Part shown: one piece after another, positions 9,657-20,747 of the stretch
Layout: each line of letters starts with the position of its first letter
How positions within the stretch are numbered: position 1 is the stretch's first letter
NCBI GenBank assembly: GCA_946894095.1
Contig: OX335647.2
Location: 22,710,001 to 22,774,000, forward strand
Length of the DNA: 64,000 nt
Source: Incurvaria masculella
Taxonomy: Eukaryota; Arthropoda; Insecta; Lepidoptera; Incurvariidae
Reading direction: 5' to 3'
Notes under the pieces: generated by a model
The model's input: the letters and a program-made list of their open reading frames with translations, nothing else
Told to the model about the DNA's origin: nothing
Databases searched by the model: none
Made by a program: the position numbers and the translations under genes

Positions 9657-9989
9657 GTAAGTGTTATAAGCTGAGATTGCAGTTAAAATTTTTGAATTGA
9701 AATTAAATAAATACTGTATGTTATATCTGTCATTGAATAACTAGAGAAATTAGTTCTAGATATGACTAATCTACGTTTTAAAGTTTGTTTTGAATGCGCT
9801 AATCTCCGAAACGACCAGTGTGATTTGATAAAATCTTTTTGCATTTGACAGCCCAATTATCGAAGAAAATCACGCTATAACCCTTGTCCAAGCAAAGAGA
9901 AATAAATCGGAAATAACGCTCAGCAAAATCGAAGTAACATCACGGGCGGGCGTTGCGACGCGGTGGGTCGGGGAGCGAGGAAGCATTTA

Positions 9990-10226
9990 ACCAGCAGTCC
10001 TGTTCCTGGAATTCCGTGATCAGGAATCAGGAATCCTGAGTTTAGAAAAACGAATTTTTTTTGACAGAAAATCTGGATTATTGAAATACTTTTACCCGGA
10101 GTATTTTCGTCACGAAAATCTCTTTGATAACCGCTTTAAAAGCGCTTTTTGAGACCCAGGATTCCTGATACCTGATCAATTGACTATCCAAAACTTGACC
10201 TGAGCTGAGCCGGGAACCGCAGCTAG
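9990..10226 (+). mobile_element. Helitron-like non-autonomous element end
   Basis: Ends with a degenerate GC-rich subterminal segment and CTAG at 10223-10226 followed by T, as expected for a Helitron 3' end. Internally it contains mirrored 'aggaatcaggaatcctg' and 'caggattcctgatacctg' blocks. The stretch 9998-10170 resembles 62660-62830, partly as its reverse complement, so the family is dispersed. The 5' boundary is uncertain. Confidence 0.4.
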
Positions 10227-10493
10227 TTCAAACAATACAAGCAGATAGCACGGTGCTAGGTTGGCTGGTGATAAGCGAGTCCAGGACGGCGAGATTAAAG
10301 AGTGGCATGTGTCACCATGTCAATTAGGACACTCTCAGGATTTACAGAGAAAAACTTTGAAAGTTTATGTCTCAAGGATAATGGGTATTGTTTTTTTTAT
10401 CAGGGTAGGAATTTTACGACGAAAAAGTTAGTGCCTATAACTGTTTAATTACTTGCGTAACGTGCTGTTGTGCTGAGGAACCTAACCTAACCT

Positions 10494-10939
10494 CAGCGGC
10501 TCGTAGTCTAGTGTGGCGGGAACTGGCCTAGCGTACCAGAGGTCTGGGTTCAATTGCTCGCCCCGACATGCACCACTTTCTTTCACGATCTGAGCTCGAT
10601 AAGTGCAATTCGTGTTGCACTTATCAACAATTATATTACATGGATTTCGTTGCATGGTTCAGAATCCATGTAAAACTGGAGGCCCCCTTCCCTTAGTAGG
10701 TGGTAGGGTTCAATGTCCGCCCGGAATGGTACCATCGCATTGAATGAAAATATGTTCGACCATATTTTCATCCAATGCAATGAAAAATGTTCCGTGTTTT
10801 CCATCTAGTTCAATGTAGCCGTGCTCATAAAAGGAAGGTTCTGGCATGGCACCTAAATCCTTTGGGATTGAGTGTATTGGGCTAATATCATAATGGTAGT
10901 TGTGGGGTATTAGCCATCCATGTCAGTTTGCATAAAAAA
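10494..10939 (+). mobile_element. tRNA-headed SINE with internal foldbacks
   Basis: The head has box A TAGTCTAGTGTGG (10507-10519) and box B GGTTCAATTGC (10547-10557). Two local inverted duplications have arisen inside the body: 'agtgcaattcgtgttgcact' near 10610 and 'gaaaatatgttcgaccatattttcatcc' near 10745. These lengthen this copy. Imperfect 'cctaacct'-like sequence flanks both sides. Confidence 0.88.
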
Positions 10940-10995
10940 CCTTAACCATACTCGCAAAGGTCGTGTGCTCGTTTTTTAATTTGTATTATGTGAAG

Positions 10996-11279
10996 CGCGG
11001 CATATGGCTTACGCCAGGACCTAAAGGTGCCCGACAAAGCCCATGGGTTTTCGAACAATCAGGGGGGCTGCGAAAACCATGCCGGCCGGCCAGGTGCTTC
11101 TTCACACCACGTTTGAAGGACCCCAGGTCGTAATTTGGGGGAAATAAATTGGGAAGGGAGTTCATTCTATCGTTTACCGACCTTATAGACATAGAATCTA
11201 AAAGATCATTGGTTTATTATTTTTGGAATATCGACTGTGAATTTGTGCATTTTCTCCCGGTGTCCCTGTTGCGCGTTAA
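10996..11279 (-). pseudogene. non-LTR retrotransposon 3' remnant, interrupted
   Basis: Minus-strand translation contains a MNSLP...FPPNYDLGSFKRGV..HL block (about 11170-11080), the sort of sequence found at the extreme C-terminus of CR1/Jockey-type reverse transcriptase ORFs. Homologous DNA lies at 38311-38598 and 27214-27330. The plus-strand downstream continuation is cut by a TTAA-3 MITE at 11280. Frameshifts prevent a continuous frame. Confidence 0.55.
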
Positions 11280-12095
11280 GGCTGTTCCGACCCATATAAA
11301 GTTGTTTGCACACAGAACGCAAAAAGTATTGCACTTTAAGGCCCTGGTACTAGCCAAATCGCAAAGTTAGACGAGGCACCCCAAGTTAACTAACTAAGTC
11401 TGACGATTATAAGTGTCATTCTTACAATATATGATTCCTTGTCTAGGAATCAACCTATTTTCGTTAATGTATGTTTTTTTTTCTATACAAAATACATTGC
11501 GGAAACAGTGTCCATTTCCGAACTTTTTTGACTAAATGTAGAAGTCTAAAAGCAAATGGAACTTTTTGTTTATGCATCTATGCTGTTTTTGCTTATATCT
11601 AGAAATCGAATTAATTTCAGATTTCTAATGAGAAAAATCAACTTTTTTATTTTTATTATTATTTAAATAAATGATGGAATCAAAAAATTTTAACAATCCA
11701 TTATCAGTCTGGAGTTCTATTTGGATTTGCTGAAGCGTTTCACTACATATTATTACATTTGTTAAAAAGTGCATTTGTATGGCGCGAGTAGTTGGCTAGT
11801 CCTAGCGCCTTAAGGCACGAATTAATAATAAACGTTTAATATAGTCATATAACTTGCAGCGAAAACAATTTCACAATTTCAGGATTATTGGTTTTGTTAC
11901 AATTAATTCAAATACGATTTTTGTTTAACAACGCCATCTAACGGTGTAAAACTTATAATCGGCAATTACAACGAAACCATTAAACCTGAAATTGTGAATA
12001 TGTTTTCGCTGCAACTACTATGGCTATATTTAATATTTTTGACGAATACTTTTTGCGTTCTGTGTAAAAAAAACATTGTATGGGTCGGAACATCC
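11280..12095. mobile_element. TTAA-3 MITE, split by TTAA-2
   Basis: Flanked by TTAA (11276-11279 and 12096-12099). Terminal inverted repeats are about 70 bp and imperfect, starting GGCTGTTCC / GGATGTTCC. The left arm contains a TTAA that was hit by a second element (11340-11809). With that insertion and one TTAA removed, the host is 342 bp. The uninterrupted relative at 31937-32298 is 362 bp; the difference is a 20-bp deletion in this copy's right arm. Confidence 0.88.
11340..11809. mobile_element. TTAA-2 MITE, nested copy
   Basis: 470 bp bounded by TTAA at 11336-11339 and 11810-11813. Imperfect inverted ends: GCCCTGGTACTAGCC and GGCTAGTCCTAGCGCC. Two more copies, at 18903 and 39517, are nearly identical, so the family was recently active. 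There is no coding capacity. The TTAA target is present and intact in the empty paralogue near 31996. Confidence 0.92.
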
Positions 12096-12336
12096 TTAAG
12101 CGAAGGTAGAAATGGGACGGAGGCGGCTCTGACGAGCATTTTCTATGGTAAAGATAGTACAAATAGAAGATAGAAGACAGAGAGAAACCCTACATCCCTT
12201 CGGAGTAAGAGGGTTCAATACAATAATATATTAAACACAAATTAATAATATAATATTAATATATTAAATACGAGTAGCCACACCAAACTGGGTGAAAAAC
12301 TTGGTCACTTTTTTAATGACGAGTCAACAATATAAT

Positions 12337-12515
12337 TTTATGCAATGGTACAAAGCCGGGCGGAATAAACCCTTCCATCTAGGTAGGCAAGGCAGGGGAC
12401 CTACAGTTTTATTAGGATCCACAGTCAGCCAGGTCGGTCACTTATCCAAAACTATACCGTGTCCAGTATTATTCACCCTCGATGATCGATCGCCACTGGC
12501 TTACCGAAGCTGACA
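12337..12515 (-). mobile_element. 5S-headed SINE, 5' part
   Basis: On the minus strand the order is 'agcttcggtaagccagtgg', a degraded 5S-like segment ending TTTGGATAAGTGACC, then the shared SINE body (…ggtccc..gcc..gcc..ccta..tag..g…) down to about 12337. The 3' half is missing. It is strongly diverged, so an old copy. Confidence 0.6.
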
Positions 12516-12519
12516 AAAA

Positions 12520-15500
12520 ACATATTTAAATATTTTTTTTAACTACAATAAAGAAGTGCTAATTAATTTTTTACTTTTCGGCTTGCAAAGAGAGCTCCTC
12601 ATATATGTATACATATTACTATTTATATATATTCATATGAGTACCTTAAGTGGCCCTAGGGTCCATACAATTTATATCATGAAAAAGGAACCCCTTCCAG
12701 CCGCTGAAGAATCATAAAACATTACGGTCGCACGGAGTTTCGTGGTGCCTCTACGTAGGTAATTTACGCACTGGAATTCCCATCATTCATGAAAGGATAC
12801 TCAAAACAATAACGTTGGCTTCTAATAAAACATGTAACTTTGAGACAAGAGTTTTTAGTGCGAATAATGAGGGTAACATTCTGAATGAGTAAAGGGCGAG
12901 TCTAGAATTATGCCTTTAATGTTCCAAAGGACATTGCGATTTTACTATAGGCCAGAAAAGCGCTACGACTTAAACGAGACCGTATCAACCAAACGTATTT
13001 TCATTCCTCGCATGTTTACATACAAGAATTACTATGATTTACTTTACTTTCACAGCAGGAGTAACCCGTCAGACACTTTTTAAAATGCATATTTGAGGTT
13101 AGTCTCGTTAAATGTTACTTTTCTTTGTGTCTTTGTTCACACGGAAAGGCAAGGACTTTCAGCATAGAACCATAAATATTTATTTTCTATTAATTACGAA
13201 AAAGGCATTTAAGTTAAATTATAAATAAAATAGTGGTTGACGAATAATTACAAACGTGTAAGTTTGTACACAGAGGAAGTGAAATCAGTATGCTATAATC
13301 GAACAGTATGGTTGAAAACCTTACAATGAATTAATCTGGCTGATAACCTTTTCCTTGCGCCTGTCTGGTCTCCGTAAACTATTGAAGACGTACTGACCGA
13401 TCTTTACCTTGATACATACATACAATCTGTCATGATGACGCCATGTCGCGGTCGGACATGCCAGATATTGGTATAGAAAATAGACCAAAAACCGCAAGTA
13501 AAATGATAAAATATTTTATTAGTAACATTATTAATTTTACTATACACGGAGTGTATTTAGTTTAGATCTTGATTGCAGATTAACGACTGTGACCTTAATC
13601 ATTTAGCCGAAATCGCAAGATAGGATTAAAATGTCATTACCTCTTACAGCGAAAATACGCAACATCTGACAACACTAAAAACAACGTGTTGTGAACTTTT
13701 TTTAAAATAATAATCTTTGTCCGCTGGGACTTTCATTAATTAGTAATTGAAAAATATAATTTTTACTTTTAATTTTCAATCACATGTTTGCCTATTGATC
13801 TCTGTCTTGGTCAATGTACTCTTTAATGCGATTTTCACGGCAATGTCCTTTGTTTGACTATCTTTTGAAATCCGATAATTGAACTTATTATTATGTTAAT
13901 ATGACAATGATTACATAATTTTACTATTGTTTGTGTGTAATGTCATTTGGTTTGTACCTAATGTCTTATTTACTTCTAAAATGAATCATTCCAACATACC
14001 TCCTATTTATGTGGTTGTCACTACATACTCAACAATTAAATTAATGTAAAATGGTATTTTTTTATTGTAGGTTTGTATTATTAAAAATAATAGTCAATTT
14101 GCATAAAATGTTGTAATAATATAAAATATAAGCTTTTGTAATATTAAAACTACAAAGTAAAGATGTGGTAGCGTCTTCAAATGTTTGGAAAGGTTTTTAT
14201 AGATCAAAGCCACACGAAAGCTATTGCGAAAGTAAACTTTCTAGTAATTTTCGTCTGATATTTTTTCCAACGATATACATTTTATTAATACTAACATTAA
14301 TCTTATTTTAAGGGTTTTTATAATATGACTCTAGAACGACCGTATATTTTTATAGTTTTCGTTTTCTTAATAGGCGTTTTAAAACTTAGTTTCACTTTGG
14401 TCCTTGCCAATTAAATGAACGCTTTAATTAAACTGATTTGAAAAACTTTGACTCGTCAACTCCTCATCATGTCAATTTTATTAATATTGATGATTGCTTG
14501 GATTTTTTTAAATTTTGGCTTAATAACATTTAATGAAATCATGAGCGATTCTGAGCGAATCGAGGACGAATTCCTCCTTTATATATATTGCCGTTTTCCG
14601 ATGTAAAGGTGATCGTAAACGTTTGGTATATCTTTAACTATCAGTATCAACAACAATAAACAATAATTAATTGTACGACTGTGGACTACGTATTCTATAA
14701 AATTACATTGTTTTATATTGAATCTAACTTCATCGTATGTTTTTTTATTATGGGTTTCCGCTCCCGGCTTACGGTCACCCTGAATAAAACATGATCTTTG
14801 AGACCAAATGCTAATCTTTCCGCTAATTTGATAAATTCAGTCCACCAATTATGTAAATATTGTATTTGTATTGTTTTGGTTAATAGCTTATTATGTAAAC
14901 TAAAATATGTGCGGGGCTCAAACAGTGGCTTTTTAGGAGAGTCATGATTCTAGTAGTTTTATTTTGATGTGCTTTTACTAACATACACATATTATTTACA
15001 CGCTTCTAAATAGGCACCAAAGGCATGGTGAAAATATTCCGCAAGTTTATAAGAACTCAATCGAGCATTTTATCTTATGAATTTGTCACTAAGCAATATT
15101 TTGGCAATAATAATATATACCATGTAATAATCCGAGTGTGAGGATTCCGCCAAATTTGTAAAATAAGACGATTGTATTGCTGCAAAAATATTTCTTTTAA
15201 CTTTACCAGTAATAACGCCATCTACATTCCGTTGAAGAACTAACGAGTGTATTTCACGTGCAGTCAAAACACATTTAAAATTTAACAAAAGTCAACTCTA
15301 AACACTTCATTTACCACACGAGGTTCTACAAAGCTTTTAAAGAAGTTGCACAACCGTCATAAGGTTGTCTCGGATCTAATTAGGCTAACACCATAGCGTC
15401 ATTAACCCAATTACATAGTGAATGCTCCCTTTGGTACGGTTAATGCATGCTTTGATTAAAGAGCTCCCTTGTAACTTCAGATTGGCTGTGCCATCCACCA

Positions 15501-15735
15501 ATATAGTATAATAATGTAAATAAATTAAAGGAGCCACGATTTGAGTGACAAAGTCGATGTATTTAATATTGTTGTTTCGAGGAAATTCCATTACCTTCAG
15601 AAATAAGCTCCACGAAATTCTAAATAATTCTTGGCGCAAAAACATTAACTCCTTTCTACGATTGTTTGGAAACCTGACAATGCTCGCATCATAATAATCG
15701 CATTATTCGATTTCAACGATATATTTTCGCATTCG
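12520..15735. other. long anonymous AT-rich stretch
   Basis: About 3.2 kb without any supported gene, MITE pair, SINE or tandem repeat. Short frames at 15070 and 15385 (minus) lack recognisable motifs or splice context. This is the longest stretch of the window that no family explains and the least transposon-like. It may be ordinary intron or intergenic sequence. Confidence 0.45.
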
Positions 15736-15741
15736 TTTTTG

Positions 15742-15890
15742 ACCGATTAAAAAAAAAAGGAGGAGGTTCCCAATTCGTCGGAATCTTTTTTTTTTATGTA
15801 TGTTCACCGATTACTCGAAGACCCCTTAACCGATTTGGAAATTTTGTTTTGTTCGAAAGGGTACACTTTCCAGGTGGTCCCATATTTTTT
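15742..15890 (-). mobile_element. fragment of the telomere-motif foldback family
   Basis: Resembles the 'aggaggtt..caattcgtc...' end of the elements at 46598 and 56168, including 'caccgatt' and 'ggtggtcccat' landmarks further in. Only about 150 bp remain and the TTAGG block is absent. Confidence 0.5.
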
Positions 15891-16812
15891 TTTATAATGT
15901 TATTAATTATTCTGAAATTCCAATGTCTAGTATTCTATTACATACTAATATTAATTTTGTATGCAAAATGTTATCACCTAAAGGCACCATCAAAAAAAGC
16001 TAGTAACAATTTATTCAGATATTCGTATTTAAGATATATATATTAGTTTGATCTTTCCGCAAATACATTCGGTATATATAAATTCCTTCCGAACACGAGG
16101 AAAAACGTTTTCGGGAAGGGGAGGGCTTCCCCCCGCCCCATCGTCCTCGTGTCAGCTACTTTTACACTTTACACCGTTTTTAATTCCAAATATTTCGATT
16201 TAGTTCAACATGAAACACAATTCTGCACGATACAAAATGAGTAAGCTCAGGAATGAACGGTACCGAGCGGTTCATTGAGATTTTTAAATCTGTAAATAAT
16301 TAATTTGCTGATATTGTACACGATGTCGCTTATCTATGGAATAGTTTCACTTAAGATAGAAGGTAGCTAAGCTAGATGGGCTAACTATGGATCTGAGTCA
16401 AACACAATAAATATCATCGCAGGAGAACCGCTTACTATAAGACCTTCCTTAACATTTAAATTAGAATAATTCTTATTTAATCATTAATTAATTATTATAA
16501 AGATTAAATTTAAATTCCTAATTTAAAAAAATATCAACATTAAACATTACCATTAGACTGTCGACATTTTACGAACGTCCTAAAATATGTTTTTAAAGTT
16601 TTCAAACTTGCTATTTCAAATATAAACGTATCTAGTTGTAGTAAAATAATTATTATTGCCTTCAATAAAATTATGTCCAAGGTAATAATGTTTAAATAAC
16701 TTGAATACTGTGGGCACTAAAATCTGTAAAATATTTATGGACTTGAGCCCAGCCGACATGCACAACATGAAACGGGTCTGACTGAATTGAAAACGGAAGA
16801 AAGGGATTAATA

Positions 16813-17368
16813 TTCCGGGAGGTCACGACATTTTTTGACACGATAAGGTAAATGGCTGAATCTGGGTTTACATGTTAGAGACCAACCCTCTGATGGAAAA
16901 TATGTCCGTCTGCCCGTCCCAAGTGGTTGCGTTTTCTAGATTGGCTATATAAAATAGATGCTGGTATGTACCTGCTGATGAATATACTGATTATCTGGAA
17001 ACATTGATACCTATTAATTATACAACAATAACCAGACGGTTACTTAATTAAATACTTAAATAAACCTAAAGTTATATCTATAACCTAAATCGACTCTAAC
17101 TACTAAATGCAACCAAAGATTTGTTCAGTTTTTGTATTGCTAAGCAAGTATGTATTGATACTTTCATGCTTCGTCATTTGCATCCATTTTCCTTACCATA
17201 TGTATTTTTTGTCACCATAACTACTTTTTCAGGCGCCTTATCTACGTAATGCAACCACTTGGGACAGGCAGACTAACACATTTAGCTTCAGAGGGTTGTA
17301 CTTTATCCTATGAACCCAGTTTCAGCCATTTACGTTATCGTTACCATTTTTGTCGCGACCTCCTAGTC
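16813..17368. mobile_element. 556-bp MITE, copy 2
   Basis: Same length and ends as the element at 4278, with TA at 16811-16812 and 17369-17370. The two copies have the same orientation. Confidence 0.87.
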
Positions 17369-17720
17369 TATAATTTTATGAATCATCCATAGAAGTATGG
17401 ATGTATGGGCTTGTCCACATGTACTGTCTAATTCCGGAATCCCGACGAATCCGGCGTGTGTCGAGGTTTGCCCACGCGGAATCGAATGTAAACAATCATT
17501 CCGACGCGTTGTCTTTCAATCTGAGGATCAATTTGAGAATGTATTTCTGTTTGAGCGCGAAATACCACGAACACAATAGTAAAAGTCCACGGCTGGAGCC
17601 TGAAGACGTAAGACAGACATACTCAAACAGGCGTGTGTCTGTTATTTTCCGTCCGACCGGTTTCTGCTAAATGTCGCACGAAAGGTGGATGTGGTCGAAA
17701 TTCTGTCAGTCTGAGTGGCC

Positions 17721-17951
17721 AGTCTGTGTTCTCACCTAAATTGGCGTTTACGGAACTTCGAAGTTACGTAAAAACGTTAAACCCCATACAAATGTTGACT
17801 ACTTATTCTATGGTTATATGTACTTCTTCAAGCTGTCAAAGTCAAACTCGTACTCGCAAATGTTGGCGCGCGCTCCTCAATTTCTCCAAACATTTGAAAA
17901 CGCCAGTCGATCGGTTTGGCGTAAACGCCAGTTTAGGTGACAACTGGGACT
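17721..17951. mobile_element. foldback element, short version
   Basis: 231 bp with inverted ends beginning AGTCTGTGTTCTCACCTAAA and closing GGTGACAACTGGGACT. The inverted match continues inward through 'ttggcgtttacg'. It lies 17 bp from a longer relative with the same ends. Superfamily is not assigned. Confidence 0.75.
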
Positions 17952-17968
17952 AGCAGCTCAGAGTGGTC

Positions 17969-18331
17969 AGTCTGAGTTCTCACCTAAATTGGCGTTTACG
18001 GCAAACCGATCGACTGGCGTTTTCAAATGTATGGAGAAATTGAACAGCGCGCGCAGTGGGCGTTAACCGAACTAATATTTGCGAGTCCGAGTTTGATTTG
18101 ACAGCTTACTCAACGTTGCCGTAAATACTTCGACGTTGCCGTTTACGTCATGGAGGTGAGCTCCATGGTTTACGTCGACTCCGCGTTTTCATATAAATCG
18201 GAAGTCCGAGTTTGACTCGACAGCTTGAAGAAGTAAAACCACAGAATATCTAGTAAAAACTTGTATGGAGTTTGACGTTTTTACGGAACTACGAAGTTAC
18301 GTAAACGCCAATTTAGGTGAGAACTGAGACT
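17969..18331. mobile_element. foldback element, long version
   Basis: 363 bp. Left end AGTCTGAGTTCTCACC, right end GGTGAGAACTGAGACT, with inverted arms extending inward at high identity (…taaattggcgtttacg...). It shares internal 'ccgagtttga.t.gacagctt' motifs with the 231-bp neighbour, so both belong to one family. The close tandem arrangement is unusual. Confidence 0.78.
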
Positions 18332-18665
18332 ACCGGCTCTGATTTCATTTCGATCGCTTAGGTCGAGCCCTAAATTGAAAGTACAGGCTATACCTCGCGG
18401 GTATTATGATAAATTGAGTTTCCTTAAAAATATCCATTCGGTTATTCTCTCCAACAATAGAGTGAATATAAAAAAATATGGTAATTAATAATAATGGAGA
18501 ATGTATTTACAAAACCGGACCATTTACCACCAGGATAGTGAGAAATTGAAAATTTCTTAAAATCTGTAGTCTCTTACAGGCGAAATAAATCTGGATATGG
18601 TTTGAATCTTCGAAAAGAGAAGTTTTATTCGTGTATTTGTATAACTTCATCACAAACATGAATTA

Positions 18666-18833
18666 GGCTGAGATAAATAGTCGTTACAGAAACTAAGACT
18701 AACGGAAAGTACTACTTTGTGACATCATATTGACACATTTTGTATGGACGAAATCTCAACGTAATGCCAATTGACGTCACAAAGTACTACTTTGCGTTAG
18801 CATTAGTTTTGGTGACGACTATTTATCTCAGCC
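18666..18833. mobile_element. Harbinger-like foldback MITE
   Basis: 168 bp with inverted arms of nearly 60 bp (ggctgagataaatagtcgt...aaagtactactttgtgac) and TTA at 18663-18665 and 18834-18836. The 3-bp TTA duplication suggests PIF/Harbinger. The sequence is unrelated to the element at 7489. Confidence 0.75.
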
Positions 18834-18902
18834 TTAGTGTATTTGTATATACAAAAATATTGCTTTGGATTGCTTTGCAAACAAAAATTGGATTTATATT
18901 AA

Positions 18903-19375
18903 GGGCCTGGTACTAGCCAAATCGCAAAGTTAGACGAGGCACCCCAAGTAAACTAACTAAGTCTGACGATTATAAGTGTCATTCTTACAATATATGATTC
19001 CTTGTCTAGGAATCGAATGATTTTCGTTAATGTATGTTTCCTTTTTCTATACAAAATACATTGCGGAAACGGTGTCCATTTCCGAACTTTTTTGACTAAA
19101 TGTAGAAATCTAAAAGCAAATGGAATTTTTTGTTTATGCATATATGCTGTTTTTGCTTATATCTAGAAATCGAATGACTTTCAGATTTCTAATGAGAAAA
19201 ATCAACTTTTTTTATTTTTATTATTATTTAAATAAATGATGGAATAAAAAAAATATTAACAATCCATTATCAGTCTGGAGTTCTATTTGGATTTGCTGAA
19301 GCGTTTCACTACATATTATTACATTTGTTAAAAAGTGCATTTGTATGGCGCGAGTAGTTGGCTAGTCCTAGCGCC
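18903..19375. mobile_element. TTAA-2 MITE, complete
   Basis: 473 bp between TTAA at 18899-18902 and 19376-19379, nearly identical to the copy at 39517. A 62-codon minus frame (18953-19141) is identical in both copies but only reflects their recent common origin. Confidence 0.93.
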
Positions 19376-19882
19376 TTAATGTATTTTGTTTGGAGCAAAA
19401 AGTTGGCGAAATCTCAGATAGAAAACAGAAACAAGTTTATTTTCAAATTACATTATAGGATTTGGGAGGAGAAAGTCCTGGAGGTCATTTCGTATACTTT
19501 ATTAACTATCTGGTTACATTTATAGCCGACGCACGATCTTTCGGTTAAATTACGGTTACAACTTATATATTCAGCTAACGAATGGCCGATGTGAATTTGG
19601 CGCAAAACGTCAATTTTGCCCTTCGCAAACTCGAACTCGGCGTGTATTCAGACCGGTCAAAAAGTTTGGTCCGAACTGTGAAATGTAATCATCATTCATG
19701 TAGCCTATTTGAAATGTTCGGTGGTGAAATCGGCCACTAAATCTTACGTGGCTTCTGAACAATGAGGTGACCCGTAATCTCTTACTCGACTCTTACTCTT
19801 ACTCTTATTCGTGACACCGAAAATAAATAGGTATAACCGACCCCTATTTCTAGCCGACTAGAGCAAGGAACTTTCGCATTAC

Positions 19883-20102
19883 GGTGACCCAATCCGGCGG
19901 GACTAACTCATTCGCGGGCACGGTACAAAACCGTGCTGTTGCGCTCTGGGCCCTTCTCTGTTTCAAAGAAAAAGACAGGCTCCGTGATAAGGAAGATGCA
20001 ACATGTCCACAAAAAAGACAATGTGCATAGTGTTTACAAAAATTTTAATAACTACACGACTTATAGCTAAAAGTAAACCACGACCGCTGTAGTCAAAAAT
20101 CC
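19883..20102 (+). mobile_element. TTAA-1 MITE, truncated
   Basis: Begins GGTGACCCAATCCGG after a mutated TTAC. It keeps about 220 bp and breaks off just before a minus-strand SINE, which may have removed the rest. Confidence 0.8.
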
Positions 20103-20132
20103 ATGAAGGGGAAGAATTATGATTATTATTAA

Positions 20133-20540
20133 ATTTTTTTTATGCGACCTGACATGGATGGCTAATACCACACAACTACCGTTATGATATTAGCCCAATA
20201 CACCACATTCCCGAAGGAATTCGGTGCCATGCCAGGACCTTCCCTTTATGAGCACGGCTACATTGAACTGGATGGAAAACACGGACAATTTTTCATTGCC
20301 GTTTCGACCATCTTTTCATCCAATGCGATGGTACCGACCCGGGCGGGCTTAAACCCTACCACCTAGTAGGGGAAGGGGACCTACAGTTTAACATGGGTTC
20401 CGAACCATGGAGTAGCTCGCATTCGTGACGAAATGCACGTATCAAACTCGGAAAGAGAAAGACAGTGGTGCAAGTCGGAATTGAACTCAGGCCTCTTGTA
20501 CGCTAGTCCAGTCCCCGCGCCACTAGGCTACGAGCCGCTC
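20133..20540 (-). mobile_element. tRNA-headed SINE, full length
   Basis: Full-length minus copy: T-run (tail) at 20133, body, head ending at 20540. Box B on the minus strand reads GAGTTCAATTCC near 20485. Immediately beyond the head lies a separate plus-strand SINE tail at 20541-20583, giving a head-to-tail-fragment junction of opposite orientation. Confidence 0.9.
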
Positions 20541-20583
20541 GAGTTGTGTGGTATTAGCCATCCATGTCAGGTTGCATAAAAAA
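20541..20583 (+). mobile_element. isolated SINE 3' tail
   Basis: 43 bp identical in type to the SINE terminus (ttgtgtggtattagccat..., ...ggttgcataaaaaa), in plus orientation. It abuts the head of the minus-strand copy without any of its own body. It may be the remnant of a SINE into which the neighbour inserted or with which it recombined. Confidence 0.7.
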
Positions 20584-20747
20584 TATATTTTAAGTGAATG
20601 AAGATAGCTTAGTATAGAATTCCCTCTAAGAATTTACTAACTGTGTAATACGAGCCTGTGCAAATTATCACTGTAGTTTTTATCACCTCTTGAATTCGGT
20701 ATTCGGTATTTTCTCACCGTTCCCCAAAAACGTTCAAATACGTTATA

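Noticed and set aside
17397..17953. Overlapping frames of 60-106 codons
   Set aside because: They cross the edges of foldback elements and no frame has codon bias or motifs.
18953..19141. 62-codon frame identical to one at 39567-39755
   Set aside because: Identity results from two recent copies of the TTAA-2 MITE, not from a conserved gene.
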